From NCBI GenBank assembly GCA_964632135.1, contig CAZWEI010000030.1, positions 1 through 15,525 of the forward strand: a stretch of 15,525 bases of DNA. The letters run 5' to 3'. Position numbers and translations under genes: made by a program. Within the stretch, counting starts at the first letter, position 1. Each line of letters starts with the position of its first letter. This document shows positions 6,330 to 12,322 of the stretch, in pieces. This stretch comes from JBFMAP01 sp964632135 (GTDB taxonomy: Archaea; Micrarchaeota; Micrarchaeia; Burarchaeales; JBFMAP01). Below the pieces are notes generated by a model, which was not told where the DNA came from, made no database searches, and worked only from the letters and a program-made list of their open reading frames with translations.

Positions 6330-8174
6330 TCATTTTTTTACATTCGCATTTTCCAAATTCGCGTTCATTTTGCAAACGCCGGCAGGGCATCTTTTCTCGC
6401 GGATGTGAGCATCATATTCACCGCGGAAATACCGTATTGTCGATAGCACCGGGTTCGGCGCGGTCTGTCCCAAGCCGCAGAGCGATGTTTCCTTTATTAT
6501 CCCGCCCATCCTCTCGAGTCTCTCCACGTCGCCCTCCTGCCCCTTTCCCTCTGTGATGCGTATTAGTATGTCCAGCATTCTTGCAGTCCCTTCCCTGCAG
6601 GGCGTGCACTGTCCGCAGGACTCGCTCTGCGTGAACGAGAGGAAGTATTTCGCCACGTCGACCATGCACGCGTCCTCGTCCATCACCACGAGACCGCCTG
6701 AGCCCATTATAGAGCCTGCCTTTTGAAGCGACTCATATTCCAGCGGCATATCCAGGCACGAGGAAGGAAGGCATCCGCCCGAAGGCCCGCCTGTCTGCGC
6801 TGCCTTGAACTTCTTCCCTCCCTGTATTCCGCCACCTATTTTGAACACCATGTCGCGCAACGTTATCCCGACAGGAACCTCAAAGGCGCCGGTGTTCTCC
6901 ACATTGCCGGTCATACAGAACACTTTTGTCCCCTTGCTCTTCTCCGCACCGCTCGAGGCGAACCAGTCCGCGCCCTTTAGAAGTATATTCGATACGTGCG
7001 CGAGCGTTTCCACGTTGTTTATGTTCGTGGGCTTCCCCCACAGCCCCTTCTGCGCTGGATACGGCGGCCGCGCGCGCGGCATCCCCCTCTTCCCCTCAAT
7101 CGAAGCGATGAGGGCAGTCTCCTCGCCGCACACGAACGCGCCTGCGCCAAGCCTCACGCCAGCGTCGAATGAAAATCCTGAACCGAGAATGTTTTTCCCA
7201 AGCAACCCATTTCTGCGCGCCTGCTCGACCGCTTTTTTTATGCGCGCCGCGGCAAGCGGTTTCTCAGCGCGCACGTAGAAGAAACCCTCTGTCGCGCCAA
7301 TCGCGTATGCCGCGATAATCAAACCTTCAAGGACCTTGTGCGGGTCGCCCTCCAGATTCACGCGGTTCATGAACGCGCCGGGGTCCCCCTCGTCGGCGTT
7401 GCAAACCATGAATTTTTCATCAGCCTTCTCCTTCCTGCACAACTCCCATTTCAATCCCGTGAGGAAACCCGCGCCGCCCCTTCCCCTCAACCCTGCTTTT
7501 TTTACCTCGTCTATTACGTTCTGGGGCGTCATGCACAATGCTTTCGCAAGCCCTGCATAACCCCCGCGCGAGAGGTAGTGGTCAAGCGATTCGGGGTCGA
7601 TGAGCCCGCAGTTCTCGAACGCGTCGCGCCTTTGGAGCGCGTAGAACGGGATGCTCGAAAGGAGAGGAACTTTCTCCCCTCCCTTGAAAGCGCACGCGCC
7701 CCGACGCGCGAAAGCCTTCTGCGAATATATTTTTCCCTCAAGGGTTGACGAGACGAGGGCAGGAACATCAGAAACTTTTACCTCGGAGTAAATCACGCCC
7801 TCGACGCCTGGCGCGCGCACCTCAACGAGCGGCTCAGCAAAGCAGAATCCCATGCATCCCGCCCCGACGACCTCGCACTCAGAGCCGCGCTTGTTCAACT
7901 CCGAGACGAGCGCGTCCCTCACCTCGCCAGCGCCCGCGGACAGCCCGCACGTTCCCGCGCCCACGTAGAAAACAGGCTTTGCGGGATTGAAGAGCCCAAT
8001 CACCCGCGCGCGCTTCGCCTCCTTGCACGCGACATCATCATGGCACACCGCCTTCCCTGAAACGAGTTCCACTAGCGCGACGCACGGCCCGCCTGCCGAG
8101 CATGCGGGACACCTGTTCACGCCCTTTGGCGCGCCAATCTCCCCTGGCGCCGGATACATTTTCTTTTCAGCCAA
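6330..8174 (-). CDS. hydB: NuoF-like flavoprotein subunit of [FeFe] hydrogenase, lacking the C-terminal ferredoxin domain
   Basis: Diaphorase subunit that passes electrons between NAD(P)H, via FMN, and HydA. The 614-aa protein has four parts. A cysteine-rich N-terminus (C22, C25, C31, C44, C50) comes first. A thioredoxin-like [2Fe-2S] domain spans ~66-148 (C76, C107, C111). The NuoF core has the glycine-rich GLRGRGGAGF (228-237) and CNADEGDPGAF (258-268). The N3-type [4Fe-4S] site is ESCGQCTPCREG (C520, C523, C526) plus C566. The protein stops shortly after RCPAGVCK; homologues such as Thermotoga HydB continue with two [4Fe-4S] motifs. The TTG at 8174 directly follows the hydC stop, with GGTGAT inside the end of hydC as ribosome-binding site; ATG 8159 is the alternative. 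HydB ends 24 bp before hydA. Confidence 0.94.
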   Translation of the reverse strand: MAEKKMYPAPGEIGAPKGVNRCPACSAGGPCVALVELVSGKAVCHDDVACKEAKRARVIGLFNPAKPVFYVGAGTCGLSAGAGEVRDALVSELNKRGSECEVVGAGCMGFCFAEPLVEVRAPGVEGVIYSEVKVSDVPALVSSTLEGKIYSQKAFARRGACAFKGGEKVPLLSSIPFYALQRRDAFENCGLIDPESLDHYLSRGGYAGLAKALCMTPQNVIDEVKKAGLRGRGGAGFLTGLKWELCRKEKADEKFMVCNADEGDPGAFMNRVNLEGDPHKVLEGLIIAAYAIGATEGFFYVRAEKPLAAARIKKAVEQARRNGLLGKNILGSGFSFDAGVRLGAGAFVCGEETALIASIEGKRGMPRARPPYPAQKGLWGKPTNINNVETLAHVSNILLKGADWFASSGAEKSKGTKVFCMTGNVENTGAFEVPVGITLRDMVFKIGGGIQGGKKFKAAQTGGPSGGCLPSSCLDMPLEYESLQKAGSIMGSGGLVVMDEDACMVDVAKYFLSFTQSESCGQCTPCREGTARMLDILIRITEGKGQEGDVERLERMGGIIKETSLCGLGQTAPNPVLSTIRYFRGEYDAHIREKRCPAGVCKMNANLENANVKK

Positions 8175-8675
8175 TCAATCACCATGCTTTGCAAATATGG
8201 ATTTGACTTTCGAGGGCTCCACGCGCGAGTAGATGCTGCCGTTGATGCGGACGATGGGACCCAGCGCGCACGCGCCGAAACACCTCACCGAGAGAAGCGT
8301 GAATTTCCTGTCCGCGGTGGTATGGCCCGCGGCCACTCCAAGAAGTCTCTCGAACTCCTCCAGAACCTTTTTCCCGCCTTTCACGTGGCACGCTGTTCCT
8401 GAGCAGACCTGAATTATGTTCTTGCCAGGAGGAGTGAGGCGGAACTGTGCGTAAAAAGTCACTGTTCCGTAAATTTCAGAAAGCGGGATGCGCATTTTTT
8501 CAGAAACGAGCGCGAGGTTCTCCTGGCTAAGGTAGCCCATCTCATCCTGAAGCTCCTGAAGCACCGGGATGAGCGCGCCGCGCTCGCCTGCGTGGTTCTC
8601 GATGATGCGCGCGAGCTTTGACTGGAGGTTTATGTTTAGCGCAACTTTTTCTTCCTGCTCTTTCGTTTTCTCCAC
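8175..8675 (-). CDS. hydC: NuoE-like [2Fe-2S] subunit of [FeFe] hydrogenase
   Basis: Small electron-transfer subunit of the HydABC/Hnd complex. The 166-aa protein has a helical N-terminal part (~15-85, including GYLSQENLALVSEKM and EIYGTVTFYAQF) and a thioredoxin-like domain with the four [2Fe-2S] ligands C91 and C96 (VCSGTACHVKG) and C132 and C136 (RCFGACALGP). The frame runs open to 8819, but the extra residues look unlike NuoE. The GTG at 8675 is preceded by GGGAGGG with five bases between, so I take it as the start. It is the first gene of the hydrogenase operon, about 58 bp from the palindromic TATA region at 8726-8741, and its stop touches the start of hydB. Confidence 0.93.
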   Translation of the reverse strand: MEKTKEQEEKVALNINLQSKLARIIENHAGERGALIPVLQELQDEMGYLSQENLALVSEKMRIPLSEIYGTVTFYAQFRLTPPGKNIIQVCSGTACHVKGGKKVLEEFERLLGVAAGHTTADRKFTLLSVRCFGACALGPIVRINGSIYSRVEPSKVKSIFAKHGD

Positions 8676-8725
8676 GAAAACCCTCCCTTGGTTTCGGCTC
8701 TTTAAATCAGAAGAAGTTTGCTTCC

Positions 8726-8741
8726 CACATTTATAAATGTG
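8726..8741 (-). promoter_or_regulatory. 16-bp perfect palindrome containing the TATA box of the hydrogenase operon
   Basis: CACATTTATAAATGTG equals its own reverse complement and contains TTTATAAA. For the minus-strand operon it would place transcription start near 8707, leaving about 30 nt of leader with the GGGAGGG site of hydC. A palindrome over the TATA box is a plausible binding site for a dimeric repressor, inferred from geometry only. Immediately upstream of the operon promoter is a tandem repeat of ACTACCC (8745-8751 and 8752-8758). Confidence 0.55.
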
Positions 8742-8768
8742 ATTACTACCCACTACCCGACTCTGATG

Positions 8769-8822
8769 TTTTTTGCCAAGCGAGGTAAAGGGGCGGCAAC
8801 CGCCCTGCTCGGCACGCAAAAA
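8769..8822. other. GC-rich inverted-repeat element in the hydC-asnA divergent spacer
   Basis: GGGCGG (8791-8796), loop CAA, CCGCCC (8800-8805) makes a strong hairpin. Around it GCCAAGC (8775-8781) can pair with GCTCGGC (8807-8813) with one mismatch. An alternative outer stem pairs TTTTTGC (8770-8776) with GCAAAAA (8816-8822). Because of the symmetric T and A runs it resembles a bidirectional terminator, yet both neighbouring genes point away from it. It could be an unannotated small RNA or a regulatory element; function unknown. Confidence 0.4.
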
Positions 8823-8879
8823 GAATTAAAAAGTTGTTTGATTGAGAATGCTATTTAGTGGAAATGGGAGGTGGGCACA

Positions 8880-10013
8880 ATGTCGGACTTGAAGAAGGCG
8901 GACCTCGCGGGTCCGGGAATAGGAAACTACGCCGATTTAGAGAAAGCGCTGCCTTCGGGTTATGAATCGCTGCTCAATCCGCGCGAAACGCAGAAGGCGG
9001 TTTACAGCATCAAAAATTATATCGAGGAGAACCTGTGCAAGGAGCTCAACCTGATGATGGTTCAGGTGCCGCTCATAGTGGAGAGCGACAGCGGCTTCAA
9101 CGACATGCTGGACCGCGATGGCTCCAGGACGCCGGTCTCGTTCCATATCAATAACGACTACAACAAGAACCCAGTTGAGGGGCAGGTGGTTCAGGCTGCG
9201 ACCAAGTGGAAGCGCTTCGCCCTCAAGCAGTACGGCTGCAAGGTCGGCGAAGGAATCTGCACGGACATGCGCGCGGTGCGCAAGGACTACTTCCTGGACC
9301 ACGACCACAGCGCGTATGTGGACCAGTGGGACTGGGAAAAGGCAATCACTGCAGAGGACCGGACGCTTGCGACCTGGAAGGACGTGGTGCGCAAAATCTG
9401 GAAGGTCATCAGTGGTGCGGAAAAGCACGCCCAGAAGGAGTTCCCACAGCTTCGGAACAGCGAGCACCCGGACCTGCCCAAGGAGATAAAGTTCATGCAC
9501 GCCGAGGAAATATTGGACATGTACCCCGACCTGCCACGCAAGCAGCGCGAAACCGCGATACTGCAGAAGTACCCCGCGGTCGCAATCATCGGAATCGGCT
9601 GGACGCTCAAGGACGGCTATCCGCACGAGATGCGCGCGGCAGACTACGACGACTGGGTGACAGAGACGGTCTCGGACGACGGCAGGCCAATGCACGGGCT
9701 GAACGGCGATATCCTGGTGTGGAACCACGTCACCAAGCGCAGGCACGAACTCATGTCAGGCGGCATCCGCGTCACTCCGGAGACGCTGAAACTGCAACTC
9801 GAGATGACCGGACAGCTTGACAACCTGAAGCTCCCATACCACCGGGCCATCATGAACAACGAAATTCCGCTCAGCCTGGGCTCGGGCATAGGGCAGGGCC
9901 GCACACAGATGCTGCTCCTGCGCAAGGCGCACATCGGCGAGGTCACTGTGACGGTCTGGCCGAGGATTCTCAAGGAAATCTGCGCGAAGAAGAACATACA
10001 TGCGCTTGAGTAA
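8880..10013 (+). CDS. asnA: Aspartate-ammonia ligase (asparagine synthetase A)
   Basis: ATP-dependent amidation of aspartate with ammonia to give asparagine and AMP; a class II aminoacyl-tRNA-synthetase-like fold. The 377-aa protein matches E. coli AsnA along its length: TKWKRFALKQYG (108-119), HSAYVDQWDWEKA (143-155), GIGWTLKDG (238-246), DYDDW (255-259), GLNGDILVW (273-281) and GSGIGQGRTQMLLL (334-347), the last being the class II motif-3 region. It is about 45 residues longer than the E. coli enzyme, partly from an N-terminal extension of roughly 30 residues and an insert near 188-200. ATG 8880 is chosen because GGAGGTG (8867-8873) precedes it by 6 nt; an in-frame GTG at 8871 overlaps that site. 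AsnA is chiefly bacterial, so transfer into this lineage is possible. Confidence 0.95.
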   Translation: MSDLKKADLAGPGIGNYADLEKALPSGYESLLNPRETQKAVYSIKNYIEENLCKELNLMMVQVPLIVESDSGFNDMLDRDGSRTPVSFHINNDYNKNPVEGQVVQAATKWKRFALKQYGCKVGEGICTDMRAVRKDYFLDHDHSAYVDQWDWEKAITAEDRTLATWKDVVRKIWKVISGAEKHAQKEFPQLRNSEHPDLPKEIKFMHAEEILDMYPDLPRKQRETAILQKYPAVAIIGIGWTLKDGYPHEMRAADYDDWVTETVSDDGRPMHGLNGDILVWNHVTKRRHELMSGGIRVTPETLKLQLEMTGQLDNLKLPYHRAIMNNEIPLSLGSGIGQGRTQMLLLRKAHIGEVTVTVWPRILKEICAKKNIHALE

Positions 10014-10047
10014 TAGTAGATGTAGTAAATTCAAATACTCAGATATG

Positions 10048-10056
10048 TATAAAAAC
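10048..10056 (+). promoter_or_regulatory. TATA-like box of the cupin gene
   Basis: TATAAAAAC lies about 30-36 bp before the cupin start codons, giving a predicted transcription start near 10078 and a leader of about 10 nt or less. This suggests the cupin has its own promoter although it follows asnA closely. Confidence 0.5.
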
Positions 10057-10087
10057 TTGAAGTGAAAGAAAAAAATGGGTGATGGGC

Positions 10088-10492
10088 ATGGCATTGAAAG
10101 GATACGTTGTTCATCTTGAAAAGCACACCGAAGAGAATACGGATTTCCGGCGCGTGCTATACACTGGCAAGAACAGCCAGCTCGTGCTCATGAGCCTTAA
10201 GCCGGGTGAGGAGATTGGGGAGGAAGTGCACGAGCACATAGACCAGTTCTTCAGGTTCGAATCCGGCGAGGGCGCGGTTTTCATAGACGGGGTGCGGCAC
10301 GGCGTCCATGACGGCGACGGCGTAATCGTGCCTGCAGGCGCAAAACACAACGTAGTGAATACATCTGAGCGCGCCGAGCTGAAGTTCTACACCATATATT
10401 CGCCTCCGGAGCATCAGGACGGCGTGGTGAGACACACTAGGGCAGACGCACTGGCTTCGCCTGAGGAATATGACGGCAAGCCGACGGAATAG
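10088..10492 (+). CDS. Small single-domain cupin protein
   Basis: 134 aa forming one beta-barrel cupin domain. Motif 1 is PGEEIGEEVHEHIDQFFRF (39-57), with H48 and H50, and Gln53 where many cupins have Glu. Motif 2 is DGDGVIVPAGAKHNVVN (75-91), with H87. These give a plausible three- or four-ligand metal site. The tail YSPPEHQDGVV is typical of a widespread group of stand-alone cupins usually labelled mannose-6-phosphate isomerase-like; no substrate is known and the isomerase label should not be taken literally. The start is ambiguous among GTG 10079, ATG 10082 and ATG 10088; the last has GGTGATG just before it and gives the best domain boundary. A hairpin follows the stop directly. Confidence 0.88.
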   Translation: MALKGYVVHLEKHTEENTDFRRVLYTGKNSQLVLMSLKPGEEIGEEVHEHIDQFFRFESGEGAVFIDGVRHGVHDGDGVIVPAGAKHNVVNTSERAELKFYTIYSPPEHQDGVVRHTRADALASPEEYDGKPTE

Positions 10493-10494
10493 CC

Positions 10495-10515
10495 GGAAAA
10501 CCAGGCTCGTTTTCC
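10495..10515 (+). terminator. Hairpin after the cupin gene, possible terminator
   Basis: GGAAAAC (10495-10501), a 7-nt loop, and GTTTTCC (10509-10515) form a perfect 7-bp stem starting 3 bp after the cupin stop. It is followed by TCTAACTTAAGAAAATTAAGAAAAA rather than a clean T run, so termination is only suggested. TTAAGAAAA occurs twice in tandem (10522-10530 and 10531-10539). Confidence 0.4.
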
Positions 10516-10539
10516 TCTAACTTAAGAAAATTAAGAAAA

Positions 10540-10630
10540 ACTTTGACGGGTGCCTAAGCAACTATTTCCGTCTGTCAAACTAATGTCGGTCAGTCCGTCC
10601 GACAGATTCGAAGTTGTCTGCCTGAGCAAC
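10540..10630. repeat. Cluster of overlapping inverted and direct short repeats upstream of the RNB gene
   Basis: This spacer (cupin stop to RNB start, 218 bp, no gene) holds several pairs. TTTGAC pairs with GTCAAA (from ~10540 to ~10579). TGTCGG and CCGACA (10584-10604) are inverted. TCTGTC and GACAGA (~10571-10606) are inverted. TGCCTAAGCAAC (10551-10562) and TGCCTGAGCAAC (10619-10630) are direct copies with one difference. The density of related short elements is unusual compared with the other spacers here. Confidence 0.45.
10617..10627 (+). repeat. Left arm of an 11-bp inverted repeat flanking the RNB gene
   Basis: TCTGCCTGAGC here is the exact reverse complement of 12194-12204, on the other side of the ribonuclease gene. 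The match continues inward imperfectly: AACAGAAAAA here versus GACACGAAAA on the reverse strand of the right arm, allowing one gap. The bracketed segment is 1588 bp and contains only the RNB gene and its promoter. Confidence 0.5.
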
Positions 10631-10680
10631 AGAAAAAGACACACAGGTAATTTCCTGGGGAAATTTCCGCGGGCACTTAC

Positions 10681-10687
10681 ATTTTTA
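10681..10687 (+). promoter_or_regulatory. TATA-like box of the RNB gene
   Basis: ATTTTTAA-type sequence centred about 26 bp before the ATG at 10711. No ribosome-binding site lies between them, so a leaderless transcript is predicted. Confidence 0.45.
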
Positions 10688-10710
10688 ACTGCAATGCGCG
10701 AATACAGCTC

Positions 10711-12174
10711 ATGGCTGATTTTCGGAAAATTGACCTGAAGGCCATTGCGCGCCGGGCCATGAGGAAATACGGCTTTGAGCCCCTATTCCCGCCCAAAGTT
10801 ATGGCGGCGGCCAACGCCCTCGACAGCCGCGCACCGGAGCGCGCGGAGAAGTCCGTGCGCGACCTGAGATACCTACTCTGGTCATCCATTGACAACTTCG
10901 ACACCGAGGACCTAGACCAGATAGAATGCTGCGAGCGTGCGCAGAGCGGGGAAATTCTCATCAGGGTGGCGATTGCGGACGTGGATGCCTACGTGCCAAA
11001 AGCCTCGACCATAGACATGCACGCGCGCAGGAACACCACTTCGGTCTACACCGGGATAGAAATCTACCCCATGCTGCCCGACCGCCTGTCCAAGAACCTT
11101 TCCTCGCTTCCGCCGGGGCAGGACCGCCTTGCAATGGTGATAGAATTCTCCGTGCTACGCAAGGGCAATGTCCGCCCTGGAAAGATATACCGCGCGCTTG
11201 TACGGAACAAGGCGAAGCTGGTCTACGAGGAGGTCGGCGCGTGGCTGGAAGGCAAGGGGCCGATGCCAAATGCAATCGCCGGCACCCAGGGCATGAAGGA
11301 GCAGGTCATGCTGCAGGACGAGGCGGCGCTGAGGCTCGGCAAGTACAGGGCCGAGCAGGGCGCGCTGGAGCTTGAAACCCTCGAGGCGCGCGCAGTAATC
11401 GACCACGAGAAAGTTCTCAACATCGTGGCGGTCGAGGACGACAGGGCGAAGCGCATCATTGAAAACTTCATGATAGGCTCGAACGGCGTGATGTCCGGCT
11501 TTTTGGAAGGGGCCGGCATACCAACCATCCACCGCGTGGTGCGCATTCCGAAATACTGGAAGGAGATCGTGGACGTTGCCAAGGCCCGCAGGTTTTTGCT
11601 GCCATCTTCTCCAAATGCCCTGGCGCTATCCAAGTTTTTGCTGAAGGAGAAGAAGGCCGACCCCGAAAGATTCCATGACCTCTCACTCACAATCGTGAAG
11701 CTTCTAGGCCCGGGCGAATACGTGATGTTCGATGGGCGCCATCCCGTCGGCCACTTCTGCCTCGCGGTCACGCACTACACCCACTCAACCGCGCCCAACC
11801 GCCGCTACGTGGACCTCATAATCCAGCGGCTCGTGAAGGCGGCCCTGGGCAATTTCCGAACTCCCTACAACCGCAAAGAGATTTCGCAGGCGGCTGAATG
11901 GTGCACGGACCGGGAGCACGCGGCCAAGAGGGTCGAGCGGTTCATGGTAAAGGCCGAGGCTGCTGTCCTGCTCGCGGGAAAAATCGGGCAGGTTTTCGAC
12001 GCCATAGTCACCGGCGCTTCGGAAAAGGGCACCTATGCGCGACTCATCAATCCTCCGGTGGAGGGCAGGATAATGCGCCAGGTGCGCGGCATCCACGTTG
12101 GCCAGAAAGTGAAAGTCCGGTTGATAAACCTCAACCCAGAGCAGGGCTTCGTGGACTTTGAACTGGCCCGCTGA
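10711..12174 (+). CDS. RNB-domain (RNase II/R family) exoribonuclease
   Basis: Predicted 3'-to-5' exoribonuclease, 487 aa. The RNB catalytic domain spans about 50-380. The metal site appears in SSIDNFDTEDLDQ (58-70): D61, D67 and D69 align with three of the four RNase II aspartates, while the fourth (the second D of the usual DD pair) is Gln70. The family's Arg-rich motif is HSTAPNRRYVDLIIQRLVKA (358-377). A C-terminal OB/S1-like segment covers about 426-486 (FDAIVTGASEKGTYARL to GFVDFELAR). The two N-terminal cold-shock domains of RNase R are missing, so this is a shortened form. I recall DLDQ variants in stand-alone RNB proteins of several bacteria, suggesting a defined subfamily rather than a dead enzyme. 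It is flanked by inverted repeats and has its own leaderless-type promoter. Confidence 0.92.
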   Translation: MADFRKIDLKAIARRAMRKYGFEPLFPPKVMAAANALDSRAPERAEKSVRDLRYLLWSSIDNFDTEDLDQIECCERAQSGEILIRVAIADVDAYVPKASTIDMHARRNTTSVYTGIEIYPMLPDRLSKNLSSLPPGQDRLAMVIEFSVLRKGNVRPGKIYRALVRNKAKLVYEEVGAWLEGKGPMPNAIAGTQGMKEQVMLQDEAALRLGKYRAEQGALELETLEARAVIDHEKVLNIVAVEDDRAKRIIENFMIGSNGVMSGFLEGAGIPTIHRVVRIPKYWKEIVDVAKARRFLLPSSPNALALSKFLLKEKKADPERFHDLSLTIVKLLGPGEYVMFDGRHPVGHFCLAVTHYTHSTAPNRRYVDLIIQRLVKAALGNFRTPYNRKEISQAAEWCTDREHAAKRVERFMVKAEAAVLLAGKIGQVFDAIVTGASEKGTYARLINPPVEGRIMRQVRGIHVGQKVKVRLINLNPEQGFVDFELAR

Positions 12175-12193
12175 AAGGCGGCATTTTCGTGTC

Positions 12194-12204
12194 GCTCAGG
12201 CAGA
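12194..12204 (-). repeat. Right arm of the 11-bp inverted repeat flanking the RNB gene
   Basis: GCTCAGGCAGA, exact reverse complement of 10617-10627, begins 20 bp after the RNB stop. Nine bases further on, GGTCAGACCGTCCGTC (12213-12228) repeats, in the same orientation and with two differences in 16, GGTCAGTCCGTCCGAC at 10588-10603, which lies outside the left arm. The layout is therefore direct repeat, inverted arm, gene, inverted arm, direct repeat. The rest of this 148-bp convergent spacer (to 12322) shows no gene. Confidence 0.5.
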
Positions 12205-12322
12205 TTACTTTTGGTCAGACCGTCCGTCTATCCTCATTGGCGCGAGCCTAGGAGATCACCTGTGGTCATCATCTGATCTTTTATTGAAAGCGAAAATTTA
12301 AATTAGGGACTGGCGAACTTGC

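Noticed and set aside
8676..8819. N-terminal extension of hydC up to 8819
   Set aside because: The extra residues are unlike NuoE, cross the palindromic promoter, and a GTG with GGGAGGG before it gives the standard length.
8769..8822. Box C/D or H/ACA guide RNA
   Set aside because: I could not find a convincing C/D box pair or a properly spaced ACA box, so the element is left as an unclassified inverted repeat.
8937..9746. 269-codon minus-strand frame opposite asnA
   Set aside because: The plus strand encodes AsnA with motifs along its whole length; the antisense frame has no recognisable motif and no start signal.
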